Assembly: GCA_021907015.1 (NCBI GenBank)
Contig: CP091064.1
Span: 3,224,001 to 3,288,000, forward strand
Length of the DNA: 64,000 nucleotides
From: Pectobacterium sp. PL152
GTDB lineage: Bacteria; Pseudomonadota; Gammaproteobacteria; Enterobacterales; Enterobacteriaceae
Direction: 5' to 3'
The notes beneath the pieces are model-generated. The model was not told the origin of the DNA. It did no database searches and saw only the letters and a program-made list of their open reading frames with translations. Position 1 is the stretch's first letter. Each line of letters begins with the position of its first letter. Positions 18,466 through 30,456 of this stretch are shown here, piece after piece. Position numbers and translations under genes: made by a program.

Positions 18466-18493
18466 CTTGAAGGGCGGTGAAACGTCCCCACTT
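18466..18493 (+). promoter_or_regulatory. Sigma-32 heat-shock promoter of groSL
   Basis: A CTTGAAG -35 element and a CCCCACTT -10 element, 13 bases apart, match the sigma-32 consensus (CTTGAA-N13/14-CCCCAT) and sit about 95 bases upstream of groS, as in E. coli groE. Inferred from match and position. Confidence 0.85.
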
Positions 18494-18553
18494 AGAACAC
18501 CACAAGGCCAATGATGAAAAGCATAAGCAAAACATCGTCGGCGTTTATCCTAA

Positions 18554-18880
<327 letters not shown>

Positions 18881-18913
18881 TTGCGCGTAATCATCTGAAC
18901 TGAACGAATTTAA

Positions 18914-20572
<1,659 letters not shown>

Positions 20573-20652
20573 TGTGACGCCATTGTCACCGGAAGCGACT
20601 TTCCGGTGACAGGGAGTCAGGTTACAGAAGCGCGTCTTTCTGTCCTTCCAAG

Positions 20653-20689
20653 AGCACTATCCGGTCACGATACCGGGTGGTGCTTTTTT
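20653..20689 (+). terminator. Terminator after groL
   Basis: A 12-bp stem with a few G-T pairs (AGCACTATCCGG / CCGGGTGGTGCT) is followed by TTTTTT. A first hairpin without a T run (TGTCACCGGAA / TTCCGGTGACA, 20584-20611) lies just after the stop and may protect the mRNA 3' end. The rest of 20573-20970 holds no gene. Confidence 0.85.
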
Positions 20690-20970
20690 ATGCGCCTCAT
20701 TTCTGTTTAATCAATTCAATGAATTATTGAGGGAAGCCTTTTGCGTTTGCCGATTTCCCGCCGGATTGTCTGATGAGTGAGTAAAGCGGCATCGTTATGG
20801 ATGTCACGCATCCCGCCGCATTGCTGAAATGTTGCCGTATCGTTGATGAATGCGTTTATAGCGTGTTATCGGGGAAGCATTCTGCGCTACAATGGGGCGT
20901 TACTTTATTTACGAATGCGTTATTTGCGAATACTTTTATCTACGAAGTAACCCTGTTTGGAGTAGGGATA

Positions 20971-21503
20971 ATGTCTGACGATGCGTCTACGCTTCTGCGC
21001 TCTATTTCCTGGTTTACTGAGCCCCTTCGGTATTACCTGAGCACATTGGTGACTGGCTGATGGAAACCGGCTCCATGACGCGGCGACTTGAAAAATATTG
21101 TGCCCAACTGAAGACCACGCTGTGCAGTGAGAGGTTCATTACGCCACAGGCGCTGGGCGAAGAACGCGAACAGCTGCCGTATAGTGAGCGCTACTGGCTG
21201 CGTGAAGTGGTGTTGTACGGCGACGAACGTCCCTGGCTGTTTGGTCGCACCATTGTTCCACAACAGACGCTCGACGGAACGGATTCAGCCCTGACGAAAA
21301 TCGGTAATCAGCCGTTGGGGCGTTATCTATTTGAGCAAAAATCGCTGACGCGTGACTATATCCATACCGGATGCTGTGAAGGCTTATGGGCGCGGCGTTC
21401 CCGCCTGTGTGTCTCCGGTTTTCCGTTACTGTTGACTGAGCTTTTCTTACCGGAATCACCGATTTATTTCACGCCGAGTGATGAAGGTTGGCAGGTAATT
21501 TGA
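20971..21503 (+). pseudogene. ubiC: Chorismate pyruvate-lyase UbiC, one frameshift
   Basis: UbiC splits chorismate to 4-hydroxybenzoate and pyruvate, the first committed step of ubiquinone synthesis. ATG 20971 ([18 protein letters not shown]) is followed by a break at the CCCC run 21022-21025. With one C added the frame continues as [11 protein letters not shown] into [14 protein letters not shown] and the family core [27 protein letters not shown] and [10 protein letters not shown], giving 177 residues. ubiA follows after 12 bases. Because a strain without UbiC would need external 4-hydroxybenzoate for respiration, sequence error is likelier than loss. Confidence 0.9.
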
Positions 21504-21515
21504 GGAGATAAATCC

Positions 21516-22379
21516 TTGGAAAGAAGTGTTACAGCAGGGAAATGGCTGGCTTATTGTCGCTTGATGCGAATTGATAAACCGATAGGTTCTCTGCTGCTGC
21601 TGTGGCCAACGCTATGGGCGCTGTGGCTGGCGGGAGGGGGAGTGCCTGCACCGTGGACGCTCTTTGTGTTTGTCGCTGGCGTTTTCTTGATGCGAGCGGC
21701 GGGCTGCGTCATCAATGACTATGCCGACCGGCATTTTGACGGCCATGTAAAACGTACCGCTTCTCGCCCATTACCCAGTGGCGAGGTGAGCGAGCAAGCT
21801 GCCAAAGTGCTGTTTGTCGTGCTGGTCTTGCTGGCGTTCGGTCTGGTGCTGACGCTGAATAAGATGACGATCTGGCTGTCCGTTGCGGGGTTGGGGCTGG
21901 CATGGATCTATCCGTTTATGAAACGGGTCAGCCATCTTCCTCAGTTTGTGCTGGGTGCGGCATTTGGCTGGTCAATTCCGATGGCGTATGCCGCGGTGAG
22001 TGAAAGCCTGCCGGTAACCTGTTGGATGATGTTTTTGGCGTATATCTGCTGGACGGTCGCCTACGATACCCAATATGCGATGGTCGATCGTGACGACGAT
22101 CTGAAGATCGGCGTGAAATCCACCGCGATCTTGTTTGGCCGTTTTGACAATCTCATCATCGGGCTATTGCAGTTTAGCATGCTGGCGTTGCTGGTGATTT
22201 TAGGAAAGATCAGCGGATTGGGAACGCCGTACTACATTTCGCTGCTGGTGGCTGGTGGAATGTTTATCTATCAGCAAATACTCACGGCCGGGCGCGAGCG
22301 CGACGCCTGTTTTAAGGCGTTTCACAACAATAAATACGCGGGAATGGCGATATTTATCGGTGTGCTGTTTGGCCTGTAA
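21516..22379 (+). CDS. ubiA: 4-hydroxybenzoate octaprenyltransferase UbiA
   Basis: A 287-residue integral-membrane prenyltransferase that attaches the octaprenyl chain to 4-hydroxybenzoate. Both aspartate-rich motifs are present: NDYADRHFD near residue 70 and DRDDDLKIG near residue 195, which bind Mg and the prenyl diphosphate, set among eight or nine predicted helices. It starts with TTG at 21516, after an AGGAGATAAAT ribosome site, and no ATG alternative fits. It is the second gene of the ubiCA operon. Confidence 0.97.
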   Translation: MERSVTAGKWLAYCRLMRIDKPIGSLLLLWPTLWALWLAGGGVPAPWTLFVFVAGVFLMRAAGCVINDYADRHFDGHVKRTASRPLPSGEVSEQAAKVLFVVLVLLAFGLVLTLNKMTIWLSVAGLGLAWIYPFMKRVSHLPQFVLGAAFGWSIPMAYAAVSESLPVTCWMMFLAYICWTVAYDTQYAMVDRDDDLKIGVKSTAILFGRFDNLIIGLLQFSMLALLVILGKISGLGTPYYISLLVAGGMFIYQQILTAGRERDACFKAFHNNKYAGMAIFIGVLFGL

Positions 22380-22395
22380 GCTGAACATCAGAGAC

Positions 22396-22425
22396 AAAAA
22401 AGCAGCGATTTCTCGCTGCTTTTTT
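22396..22425. terminator. Bidirectional terminator between ubiA and plsB
   Basis: A stem AAAAAAGCAGCGA / TCGCTGCTTTTTT with A and T runs on its two sides. It can end ubiCA from the left and plsB from the right. Confidence 0.9.
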
Positions 22426-22509
22426 ATGGCGGAACATTCAGATGCGTTTGTCATGCTAAACGTATCTGCGGCTTGATGGCGGCGTATCATCCGCCGTTTT
22501 CTCGCCTGA

Positions 22510-24978
22510 CTACTCCTGCGTTGTCTCTTCCACTGCCTGACTTTCGGCTTCCATTTCAGCGGATGAGCTGGCGCTTTCAATGGTCAAGCGTACTTCCGGG
22601 GTGATCAGATCGCCGAGGATGTTGTAGATCGCCACGATATCGCCTTGCGCCGCGTCCACACTGTCGGTGATATACCCTTCTGTCCGTAAGGTAGCGACCA
22701 GCGTTGAGAACACCGCTTTATCAAAGAACTCTGGCGCATTGATGCCGTGCAGGACGGACAGGCGTTGTGCCATGTTCCGGCTTTCCTTCTCCAGCGTTCC
22801 GCGGTTGATTTCTGGATTCGCACACAGCAACGACAACGTAATCGCATAGCGTTGCAGCGTTTCACGTACGCCAGCTGACAGCAATTGCAGCGTACGGATA
22901 CGTGGCGGGTTGATAGCCAGTTCACCGTCACGGCTGCACAGCAGCTGCTGTTGAATCAGTTCATTAGCCAACGTTTCCAGCACGCCCGGTAACTGCTCTT
23001 TGGAATAATGCAGGAACAGTTCGGATTGCAGTAGCGGATAGATCAGCGCGATCTGGCGCACAACTTCGGCAAGCGTAATCCGACGGTGGTGGATGACGAT
23101 GCTGGCGATCAGCGACGGTAACACCAACAGATGCTGGATGTTATTGCGATAGTATGTCATCAGAACAGCCTGCTCGCGCGGCAGAATGATGATATCGCCA
23201 ATGCTGTCCTTCTCGACTTCGAACTTGTTCATGCTCAGCGCATGTTCCAACAGTTCATCCGCTGTCTTTTTGGGAACCGTAATATCTTTGTGGTAAGGAA
23301 CCTGACGCAGTAGTTGCAGATAGCAATCCAGCTGCTCTTGCATTTGCTCGCGCGTCAGTGAGCGCTGACGCGATGCCAACAAGGCGGTAGAACACAGGTT
23401 CATCGCATTTGCTGCCGCAGAATTATTGATGCGCACCATGATATCCATAGAGATATCCTGCACCGTCGGCGTTAGCCAGCTTGGGCGCTGTGCTTCAATG
23501 GGATCAATCGCATCACGCCATTGCGGAACATGCTGGTTCAGATAGGTGGTCAACGGGAGCGGTTCACCGAAGTTCACATACCCCTGACCGAGATTACGCA
23601 GTTTGCGCAAACCGCGCACCATCTGCATAAAGCCTTCTTTTTCCTTCACCGCGCCGCGCAGCTCTTTCGCATAGGTGCCGACTTCCATTACATGCTCGTA
23701 GCCGACATAAATCGGCACCAGCGTGATGGGGCGCGTGCCGCCTCTGAGCATGGCCTGAATCGTCATCGCCAGCGTACCAGTTTTGGGTTCCAACAGACGG
23801 CCCGTGCGCGAGCGCCCGCCTTCCATGAAGTATTCCACCGAATAGCCACGGGCAAACAGTTCACCCAGATACTCACGGAAAATCGTGGAATACAGCTTGT
23901 TGCCCTTGAAGGTACGACGAATGAAGAAAGCGCCAAGACGGCGGAAGATCGGGCCTGCCGGCCAGAAATTAAGGTTGATGCCTGCGGCGATGTGCGGCGG
24001 CACTAAGCCCTGATGGTACAGGACGTAGGACAGCAGCAGATAATCCATGTGGCTGCGGTGGCAGGGCACATAGACAATGCCGTGACCATCCTGCGCCAGC
24101 TGGCGAACGCGTTCGGCGTTATGGACGTTGATCCCTTGATAAAGGCGGTTCCACGTCCAGCTTAAGACACGATCCGACAGACGCACGGCCTCATAGGAGA
24201 AGTCGGCGGCGATTTCTTCCATCAGCGCAATCGCGTTCTGCTGCGCTTTCTCAGTAGAAATCTTCTTACTGCGCGCCTCATCGTCCACGGCTTTCTTGAT
24301 CGCTTTGGAATCCAGCAGCTTGTTAAATAGCTCCTGACGTACCGGCAAACGCGGGCCAACTGCCGCCAAACGCTGGCGAGAGAAGTGCATACGCGCGACG
24401 CGCGCCAGTTTGTGGGCTATGGTTTTGTCAGTACCATGTTCGGTCGCCATATAGCGCAGCGACACCGGGCTAGAGAAGCGGACAAAACTGTCGCGGCCTA
24501 GCCACAGGACGGCGAAGAATTTCTCGATACCGTTGAGCAAGCGCAGGTGCGGTGCGGCCTGAGCATGGCCTTCCCGACCCGGAGAGCGCCCAAACATCAC
24601 GGAAACCGGCACCATCTGTACGTCTAAATCTGGATTGGCGCGATGCAAGTCCAGATAGTCGTGGAACAGTTTGACGGATTTCTGCTTGGGAACGTAATAG
24701 CGGAAGACTCGCGGCCCGTCATTAATAAAGACGTGGCTGGGGAGTTCGACGCCGCTGAATTCGAACGACTGCGAGGGATCGGGTAACCCCAATGCCAGGC
24801 ACTTCGCACGTAGCGTCAAGAGATCTGCCTGAGAATTATAAGGCAGAACATAGAGTATAGGACGTGAGGGATCTAACCCCAACTCGACCACGGGATCTGC
24901 GGGAATAACTTTGCTTTTAACCAGCAGTTTCAGTGGGAGATTCAATAGTTTATAGTAAATTTTACGCCAACCTGACAT
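22510..24978 (-). CDS. plsB: Glycerol-3-phosphate acyltransferase PlsB
   Basis: PlsB makes lysophosphatidate, the first step of membrane phospholipid synthesis, at the inner membrane. The acyltransferase motifs are all present: HRSHMDYLL (block I, catalytic His and Asp), GAFFIRRTF (block II), [15 protein letters not shown] (block III) and the block IV segment [12 protein letters not shown] start the gene at 24978 ([12 protein letters not shown]), giving 822 residues against 807 in E. coli. The frame extends 26 codons further upstream without a good ribosome site. It is divergent from dgkA, with 127 bases between. Confidence 0.97.
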   Translation of the reverse strand: MSGWRKIYYKLLNLPLKLLVKSKVIPADPVVELGLDPSRPILYVLPYNSQADLLTLRAKCLALGLPDPSQSFEFSGVELPSHVFINDGPRVFRYYVPKQKSVKLFHDYLDLHRANPDLDVQMVPVSVMFGRSPGREGHAQAAPHLRLLNGIEKFFAVLWLGRDSFVRFSSPVSLRYMATEHGTDKTIAHKLARVARMHFSRQRLAAVGPRLPVRQELFNKLLDSKAIKKAVDDEARSKKISTEKAQQNAIALMEEIAADFSYEAVRLSDRVLSWTWNRLYQGINVHNAERVRQLAQDGHGIVYVPCHRSHMDYLLLSYVLYHQGLVPPHIAAGINLNFWPAGPIFRRLGAFFIRRTFKGNKLYSTIFREYLGELFARGYSVEYFMEGGRSRTGRLLEPKTGTLAMTIQAMLRGGTRPITLVPIYVGYEHVMEVGTYAKELRGAVKEKEGFMQMVRGLRKLRNLGQGYVNFGEPLPLTTYLNQHVPQWRDAIDPIEAQRPSWLTPTVQDISMDIMVRINNSAAANAMNLCSTALLASRQRSLTREQMQEQLDCYLQLLRQVPYHKDITVPKKTADELLEHALSMNKFEVEKDSIGDIIILPREQAVLMTYYRNNIQHLLVLPSLIASIVIHHRRITLAEVVRQIALIYPLLQSELFLHYSKEQLPGVLETLANELIQQQLLCSRDGELAINPPRIRTLQLLSAGVRETLQRYAITLSLLCANPEINRGTLEKESRNMAQRLSVLHGINAPEFFDKAVFSTLVATLRTEGYITDSVDAAQGDIVAIYNILGDLITPEVRLTIESASSSAEMEAESQAVEETTQE

Positions 24979-25105
24979 AACAACTTGAAGCCTCTTGTTA
25001 GCAATGCGCCGCAAGGATACCAGAAACTGCGTCGGAAATCTGTGGTGGTGAGACAACGTAAGCGCGTTAAAATGCGAACTATTTTACGTAAAGAATGGAG
25101 GATAA

Positions 25106-25471
25106 ATGAATAAAGCAACGGGGATGACCCGGATTATTAAGGCGACCGGTTATTCCCTTAAGGGGCTAAAGCAGGCGTGGCAGCATGAGGCGGCGTTTCG
25201 TCAGGAAACAATACTGACGGTTGTCGGCGTGATTATCGCGTGTTTGCTGCCGGTTACCTTGGTCGAAAAGCTCCTGCTGATCGGGTCCGTCGTATTGATT
25301 ATGCTCTTTGAGTTGGCTAACAGCGCGATTGAAGCGGTTGTCGATCGTATTGGCCTCGAGCATCACGAATTATCCGGCCGGGCGAAAGATATCGGCTCGG
25401 CGGCTGTTTTTGTTGCCATCGTGTTAGCGGCTGTCGTGTGGGGCAGCATCCTCTGGCAACATTTTGCCTGA
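25106..25471 (+). CDS. dgkA: Diacylglycerol kinase DgkA
   Basis: The 121-residue inner-membrane kinase phosphorylates diacylglycerol released by membrane-derived oligosaccharide synthesis back to phosphatidate. Three transmembrane helices and the signature ELANSAIEAVVDRIG (catalytic Glu, Asn) are visible. A GGAGGATAA ribosome site precedes ATG 25106. It sits between plsB and lexA, as in E. coli. Confidence 0.97.
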   Translation: MNKATGMTRIIKATGYSLKGLKQAWQHEAAFRQETILTVVGVIIACLLPVTLVEKLLLIGSVVLIMLFELANSAIEAVVDRIGLEHHELSGRAKDIGSAAVFVAIVLAAVVWGSILWQHFA

Positions 25472-25536
25472 CGGTACGCATAAATGAATAAAAGTCAGAG
25501 GCTTTGCCGATATCTCCATTCCCAATTGTGGCTTAC

Positions 25537-25573
25537 CTGTATATACTCACAGCAAGACTGTATAAACAACCAG
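25537..25573. promoter_or_regulatory. Two LexA (SOS) boxes upstream of lexA
   Basis: CTGTATATACTCACAG (25537-25552) and CTGTATAAACAACCAG (25558-25573) match the CTGT-N8-ACAG consensus, the first exactly and the second with one C-for-A change in the right half. They lie 21 bases apart and just before lexA, as in E. coli, so lexA should repress itself. Confidence 0.95.
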
Positions 25574-25581
25574 GGGGCGGA

Positions 25582-26190
25582 ATGAAAGTATTAACAGCAA
25601 GGCAGCAGCAGGTTTATGACCTGATCCGCGATCATATTGCGCAGACCGGAATGCCGCCAACGCGCGCGGAAATTGCTCAACAGCTGGGGTTTCGCTCTCC
25701 GAATGCGGCTGAAGAACATCTTAAAGCGCTGGCGCGTAAAGGCGTGATTGAAATTGTATCGGGTGCTTCTCGCGGTATTCGTCTGCTGATGGAAGAAGAG
25801 ACGGGTATTCCTCTGGTTGGTCGCGTGGCAGCTGGTGAGCCTCTGCTGGCGCAGGAACATATCGAATGTCACTATCAGGTTGACCCTGCCATGTTCAAAC
25901 CCAGCGCTGACTTTTTGCTGCGGGTGAGCGGTATGTCGATGAAAGACATCGGTATTATGGATGGCGATTTACTGGCCGTGCATAAAACAGAAGATGTACG
26001 CAACGGTCAGATTGTCGTCGCGCGTATTGATGATGAAGTGACGGTGAAGCGCCTGAAAAAGCAGGGCAATACAGTGCATCTTCTCGCGGAAAACGAAGAG
26101 TTTGCCCCGATTGTTGTCGATCTGCGTCAACAAAGCTTTTCGATAGAAGGCTTAGCGGTTGGCGTTATTCGTAACAGCGATTGGAGCTAA
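25582..26190 (+). CDS. lexA: SOS repressor LexA
   Basis: The 202-residue repressor has an N-terminal winged-helix domain ([22 protein letters not shown]) and a C-terminal self-cleaving protease domain. The cleavage site is the Ala-Gly bond in GRVAAGEPL (about 84/85). The catalytic Ser is in SGMSMKD and the Lys in EVTVKRL. The start at 25582 ([10 protein letters not shown]) follows an AGGGGGCGG ribosome site; the longer upstream frame runs through the two operators and is not used. dinF, which follows lexA in E. coli, is absent here. Confidence 0.98.
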   Translation: MKVLTARQQQVYDLIRDHIAQTGMPPTRAEIAQQLGFRSPNAAEEHLKALARKGVIEIVSGASRGIRLLMEEETGIPLVGRVAAGEPLLAQEHIECHYQVDPAMFKPSADFLLRVSGMSMKDIGIMDGDLLAVHKTEDVRNGQIVVARIDDEVTVKRLKKQGNTVHLLAENEEFAPIVVDLRQQSFSIEGLAVGVIRNSDWS

Positions 26191-26325
26191 CGGTTCACCG
26201 AGATGCACTGCTCGTTTGCTGAGTTAGTGCATCATCCTCTTTGTGTTAATCGCTTCATGTGTGAATTGCTTCATATGTGAGTTTCCCCGCATGTTAATCG
26301 GCTAGCTGTATATATTTCGTTACAT

Positions 26326-26622
26326 TTAGCGCGTATTTTCTACGATTCCCCTTACCGCCTGTTTTTCCACTGCTTTTTGCGGTGATTTTCTCTTTCTAAC
26401 GCCTTTTTCAGCTATAGATTCCTTGTTTTCATTTTCAGTAAAATATTCGGCTATTATTTTTATCAAGGTAAGCATTTTAATCTTTATTTTGTCGTTTGGT
26501 GATTGATCATCTGCCATCACATTTAGGTTAGCCCGGCAATCAAGGGAGGCAGTGGCGAAAAACACCGTGATGGTTCGCACCATGATGACGCTGCTTACTG
26601 AATAGACCGATTTATCTGACAC
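26326..26622 (-). CDS. Doubtful small hypothetical protein
   Basis: A 98-residue frame in the 495-base gap between lexA and yjbJ. It has a weakly hydrophobic N-terminus (VIMVRTITVFFATASL) and a basic C-terminus (RKRKSPQKAVEKQ). No family is recognised and no clear ribosome site is seen. It occupies the position of dinF in E. coli but shows no sign of MATE-transporter sequence. It may be non-coding. The other visible structure in this gap is a hairpin, GATGCACT / AGTGCATC, at 26202-26232 that may end lexA. Confidence 0.25.
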   Translation of the reverse strand: MSDKSVYSVSSVIMVRTITVFFATASLDCRANLNVMADDQSPNDKIKIKMLTLIKIIAEYFTENENKESIAEKGVRKRKSPQKAVEKQAVRGIVENTR

Positions 26623-26685
26623 TGACGCCTACGTTGGTAGTCATGATTCGTTTATGCGCAATACACCTCAGGTACGGAGATTCTT

Positions 26686-26895
26686 ATGAATAAAGACCAA
26701 GCCAGCGGTAACTGGAAACAGTTTAAAGGTAAAGCGAAAGAGCAATGGGGCAAATTAACGGATGACGATCTGACGGTCATCGAAGGTAAACGTGACCAAC
26801 TGGTGGGGAGAATCCAGGAGCGTTACGGATACGCAAAAGAAGCGGCAGAGAAAGAAGTGAAGCACTGGGAAGAACACCACAAATATCACTGGTAG
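26686..26895 (+). CDS. yjbJ: CsbD-family stress protein YjbJ
   Basis: A 69-residue, highly charged helical protein starting MNKDQASGNWKQFKGKAKEQ, the CsbD family hallmark (N-W-x-Q-x-K-G-x-x-K). It is abundant in stationary phase in E. coli and has no known activity. A GGAGATTCTT ribosome site precedes it. A strong terminator follows at 26925-26950. Confidence 0.9.
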   Translation: MNKDQASGNWKQFKGKAKEQWGKLTDDDLTVIEGKRDQLVGRIQERYGYAKEAAEKEVKHWEEHHKYHW

Positions 26896-26924
26896 TGAAC
26901 GTGATGCTTCTTCGCAGAAAGGGA

Positions 26925-26950
26925 CGATAGCCCTCGGGGCTATCGTTTTT
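26925..26950 (+). terminator. Terminator after yjbJ
   Basis: A perfect CGATAGCCC / GGGCTATCG stem with a three-base CTC loop, followed by TTTTT. Confidence 0.9.
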
Positions 26951-26958
26951 AATAGAGG

Positions 26959-27468
26959 TTAACGCTTTTTAATCGGAACGGTGTGGTCGTGATCGCAATG
27001 GTCCGGCTGCTTGCACGATGCCACTTCCTGACAGCCACCACACAGCCCGTGCGCTTCCACAACGCTGTGGCGCAGCGTAAATCCTGACTGCTGTGCTAGG
27101 CTACGCAGTGTTTCTTCCACACCTTCGGTTTGACGTTCAGTAACCTGCCCGCAGCGATCGCAGATGAACAGAGCTGACGTATGGCTGTGGTCTTCGATAT
27201 GGTGACACAGCACATAGCTGTTGTTTGACTCGACTCGATGAATGAAGCCTTGTTCCAGCAGAAAATCCAGTGCGCGGTAGACGGTCGGCGGTTTGGCCTG
27301 AGGTTCGGAAACTCGCAGCAGATCCAGCAGGTCATAAGCGCTGATAGCACCGGACTGCTGTGCCATTAGGCGTAAAACCTCTAACCGCTGCGGCGTGAGA
27401 CGCACAGCGCGCTGCTGACAAATCTGTTCAGCCTGGGCAAGAAGTTTGTCCTGTTTGGTTGAATCCAT
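26959..27468 (-). CDS. zur: Zinc uptake regulator Zur
   Basis: A Fur-family repressor of the znu zinc-uptake genes. The winged helix is RLTPQRLEVLRLM to AKPPTVYRALDFLLEQGF. The Zn sites are visible in ICDRCGQ and GLCGGCQEVASC, with a His/Asp/Cys-rich tail (CDHDHTV). I start at 27468 (MDSTKQDK, 169 residues) because an AGGGTG site lies eight bases upstream. Another in-frame ATG lies at 27474, and the frame continues to 27516 with an unlikely N-terminus. It converges with yjbJ. Confidence 0.95.
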   Translation of the reverse strand: MDSTKQDKLLAQAEQICQQRAVRLTPQRLEVLRLMAQQSGAISAYDLLDLLRVSEPQAKPPTVYRALDFLLEQGFIHRVESNNSYVLCHHIEDHSHTSALFICDRCGQVTERQTEGVEETLRSLAQQSGFTLRHSVVEAHGLCGGCQEVASCKQPDHCDHDHTVPIKKR

Positions 27469-27525
27469 TGTCATATCACCCTGACGCATTGAGGAACAAG
27501 ACGGATATCTTACCACGGCTGAATA

Positions 27526-27549
27526 AAAACGCCGAACTGGCGGCGTTTT
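27526..27549 (-). terminator. Terminator after the pirin gene
   Basis: A stem AAAACGCCG / CGGCGTTTT, with TTTTTATTC on the minus strand. It separates yhaK from zur. Confidence 0.85.
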
Positions 27550-27573
27550 CCTGATAAAACAACGGGCAGAACG

Positions 27574-28272
27574 CTACACGACCAGGTCAATAAGCAGCGC
27601 CCGCAAAGGTGCGTCTGCCCGTAGCGTCAACGTTGTTTCTTCTTTGATAAAGGCGCCATCGCCGCAGTGTAGGGCTTCACTGTGCTGACCGCCTTTTACC
27701 ACCATTGAACCGTGGATCAACTGGAGGTATGCCTGATTGCCCTGTAGCGCGATCGTGCTTTGCTCATTCTGCTGGAGATCGACGTGATGGATCCAAACCT
27801 GTTGGCGCAGTTGCAGGCTGGTCTGTTCACCTTCCGGCGAGGCAAGCAGAGTATGGCTTGATGAATCTAATTCCATACGCTGTAACGGGCTGTTCTCGCG
27901 GGTCTGGCAGGCGTTCAGCCATAATTGCAGCCGCGTCAGTGGCTTACTGGCGTTGGTATTATGTTCGCTATAGCTGACGTTTGGCTGAGTGGCGAGCAGC
28001 AGCACATCTCCGGCTTTGGCCTGAATGTGGCAGCCATTGCTGTCGCGGTATTCTGCCTCACCCTGAAGAATAATATTCAGGATATCAACCCGTGGGTAGG
28101 TTCGCGGCTGGAATGATGCCCCCGGCGCCAATACTTCCTGATTGAGCACGCGCAGAGAGGCGTAGCCCAGCAGCTGTGGGTCAAAATAGTGACCAAAAGA
28201 GAATGTATAGCGTGCCTGCAACCAGCCATAGTCGGCCTGGCCGCATTGCCCCGCTGCTCTTCGTGTGATCAT
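27574..28272 (-). CDS. yhaK: Pirin-family protein YhaK
   Basis: A 232-residue bicupin of the pirin family (YhaK/YhhW type), with the family start HYFDPQLLGYASLRVLNQEVLAPG... and a metal-binding cupin: LQGEAEYRDSNG, GDVLLLATQPNVSYSEHN. It is divergent from the LysR gene yhaJ, as in E. coli. E. coli YhaK lacks clear quercetinase activity and is thought to sense redox state. Here the histidines of the canonical pirin metal site appear only partly conserved, so I make no catalytic claim. Confidence 0.85.
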   Translation of the reverse strand: MITRRAAGQCGQADYGWLQARYTFSFGHYFDPQLLGYASLRVLNQEVLAPGASFQPRTYPRVDILNIILQGEAEYRDSNGCHIQAKAGDVLLLATQPNVSYSEHNTNASKPLTRLQLWLNACQTRENSPLQRMELDSSSHTLLASPEGEQTSLQLRQQVWIHHVDLQQNEQSTIALQGNQAYLQLIHGSMVVKGGQHSEALHCGDGAFIKEETTLTLRADAPLRALLIDLVV

Positions 28273-28384
28273 AATCTTTATCCCCCAGATAATTATTTCT
28301 TAAACCGATAGTAATTGTGTGGACGTTGGATTGTTAGCTAGTTAATCTGGTGGGTATATTCAAAATTCCTGAATGAGTACGAAG

Positions 28385-29281
28385 ATGGCGAAAGAACGAG
28401 CATTGACGCTGGAAGCCTTGAGGGTTATGGATGCGATCGATCGTCGTGGCAGCTTTGCCGCTGCGGCAGACGAACTGGGTAGGGTGCCTTCGGCACTGAG
28501 CTATACCATGCAGAAACTGGAAGAAGAGTTAGATGTGGTGTTGTTCGATCGTTCCGGGCATCGTACTAAATTCACGAATGTCGGGCGCATGCTGCTGGAA
28601 CGTGGACGTATCCTGCTGGAAGCCGCTGATAAGCTCACTACGGATGCGGAAGCGCTGGCGCGCGGCTGGGAAACGCACCTGACGATTGTGACGGAAGCGC
28701 TTATTCCGACTCAGCGACTTTTTCCCTTAATCGATAAGCTGGCGCTCAAAGCGAATACGCAGGTGTCGATTCTGACGGAAGTGCTGGCGGGCGCGTGGGA
28801 GCGCCTTGAGCAAGGGCGTGCCGATATCGTGATTGCGCCGGACATGCATTTTCGCGCGTCTTCAGAAATGAATACCCGCAAGCTGTACACGATGAATAAC
28901 GTGTATGTCGCCAGCCCAGAGCACCCGATTCATCAGGAACCTGAACCGTTGTCGGATGCGACACGGGTGAAATACCGTGGGATTGCGGTAGCGGACACGG
29001 CGCGCGAGCGCCCGGTACTGACCGTACAACTGTTGGATAAACAGCAGCGTCTGACGGTGAGCTCGCTGGATGATAAACGGCGTGCGCTGCTGGCGGGATT
29101 AGGCGTCGCGACCATGCCTTATCCAATGGTGGCGCAAGATATTGCCGAAGGGCGTTTACTGGTGATTGGTCCGGAGCATCAGATGGAAAGCCAGATTATT
29201 ATGGCGTGGCGGCGAGACAGCATGGGCGAGGCGAAATCCTGGTTCCTGCGTGAAATTCCGAAGCTGCTGAACCAGCCCTAA
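28385..29281 (+). CDS. yhaJ: LysR-family regulator YhaJ
   Basis: The N-terminal HTH is RGSFAAAADELGRVPSALSYTMQKLEEELDVVLFDRS, followed by a periplasmic-binding-protein-like ligand domain. The sequence is close to E. coli YhaJ, a regulator that responds to aromatic compounds such as DNT breakdown products and controls yqjF, which lies two genes downstream here. I start at MAKERAL (28385), as in E. coli; an in-frame ATG at 28373 would add four residues. It is divergent from yhaK. Confidence 0.93.
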   Translation: MAKERALTLEALRVMDAIDRRGSFAAAADELGRVPSALSYTMQKLEEELDVVLFDRSGHRTKFTNVGRMLLERGRILLEAADKLTTDAEALARGWETHLTIVTEALIPTQRLFPLIDKLALKANTQVSILTEVLAGAWERLEQGRADIVIAPDMHFRASSEMNTRKLYTMNNVYVASPEHPIHQEPEPLSDATRVKYRGIAVADTARERPVLTVQLLDKQQRLTVSSLDDKRRALLAGLGVATMPYPMVAQDIAEGRLLVIGPEHQMESQIIMAWRRDSMGEAKSWFLREIPKLLNQP

Positions 29282-29298
29282 ATTCCGCGCTTTATTAC

Positions 29299-29323
29299 GG
29301 CAAGGTGTGGGCAACACCTTGCC
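29299..29323 (+). terminator. Terminator after yhaJ
   Basis: A ten-base stem GGCAAGGTGT / ACACCTTGCC with a short loop and a weak T run. yqjG converges from the right. Confidence 0.7.
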
Positions 29324-29352
29324 TTGCGCTTCATCGCTAATCGACAAACACT

Positions 29353-30348
29353 TCAGTATAAACTGACAAACGTCTTATCACGCTGATGAGGCTGGTTCAG
29401 ATCTTGCTCTGGGCCCAGTGAAATCACGCCATGTGGATTAATCGTGCCGTGGCTACGATAGTAGTGGTGGCGAATGTGCGCCATATCGACGGTATCGGCG
29501 ATGCCGGGCATCTGATAAATATCACGCAGAAAACCGAACAAGTTTGGATAATCACTCAGGCGATATTTATCGCATTTAAAATGCGTGTGATAGACCGGAT
29601 CAAAACGGATCAGCGTCGTCCACAGCCGCAGATCGGCTTCGGTTAACTGCTCACCGGTGAGGTAGCGCTGTTTTGCCAGTATGGCTTCCAGATCGGATAA
29701 CGCGGCGAAAACGGTCGTCGCGGATTCATCATAGGCTGACTGGCTCGTTGCAAAACCGGCTTTGTAAACGCCGTTGTTCACTTTATCGTAAATCCAGCCG
29801 TTCAATTCATCAATCTGAGCGCGTAGCGCTTCTGGATAGTAATCTCCCGCCGTGGCTCCCACGCCGTCAAAAGCGCTGTTCAGCATACGGATGATATCGG
29901 AGGATTCGTTACTGACAATGGTGTGCTGCTCGGTGTCCCACAGGACGGGCACGGTCACCCGACCACTGTAGTCCGGCTTGGCGTGCAGGTAGAGTTGATA
30001 GAGGAATTCGTGCTGATAGAGTGAATCACCCGTTGCCCCCTCAAAATCGGTGCCGAACGTCCAGCCGTGATCCAGCATGAGCGGATGCACCACCGAAACG
30101 GCGATATGATCTTCTAACCCTTTTAACTGCCGCATGAGTAGCGTGCGGTGTGCCCACGGGCAAGCGAGGGAAACATAGAGATGATAACGACCGGACTGGG
30201 CAGGAAAGCCACCTTTGCCAGTGAGGCCAGGTGCGCCATCGGGCGTTACCCAGTTGCGGAATGTGGATTCTGAGCGCTTAAAGTGACCGCCGGTAGATTT
30301 GGTTTCATACCAGGTATCGTGCCATACGCCGTCAACCAGTTGTCCCAT
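29353..30348 (-). CDS. yqjG: Glutathionyl-hydroquinone reductase YqjG
   Basis: A 331-residue Xi-class glutathione transferase that reduces glutathionyl-hydroquinones. The catalytic Cys is in the family motif SLACPWAHRTLL; the thioredoxin fold includes TVPVLWDTEQHTIVSNESSDIIRML (glutathione-binding ES pair), followed by an all-helical C-terminal domain. The start at 30348 (MGQLVDGVWHD) has a GGGAGG ribosome site; the frame upstream adds an unlikely 13 residues. It lies downstream of yqjF. Confidence 0.95.
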   Translation of the reverse strand: MGQLVDGVWHDTWYETKSTGGHFKRSESTFRNWVTPDGAPGLTGKGGFPAQSGRYHLYVSLACPWAHRTLLMRQLKGLEDHIAVSVVHPLMLDHGWTFGTDFEGATGDSLYQHEFLYQLYLHAKPDYSGRVTVPVLWDTEQHTIVSNESSDIIRMLNSAFDGVGATAGDYYPEALRAQIDELNGWIYDKVNNGVYKAGFATSQSAYDESATTVFAALSDLEAILAKQRYLTGEQLTEADLRLWTTLIRFDPVYHTHFKCDKYRLSDYPNLFGFLRDIYQMPGIADTVDMAHIRHHYYRSHGTINPHGVISLGPEQDLNQPHQRDKTFVSLY

Positions 30349-30456
30349 AAATCCTCCCGTTAGTGAGTGATGATAAGACGACGGCAAGCCTGGTATGCTT
30401 GCCGTCTAATTCATTATTCGACTATTAAGTGTAGTACAGGCCGGAAAAGGCTCGTC

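Noticed and set aside
20797..21060. 87-residue plus-strand frame before ubiC
   Set aside because: Its last 30 residues are the true start of UbiC before a lost base; the first part overlaps non-coding DNA.
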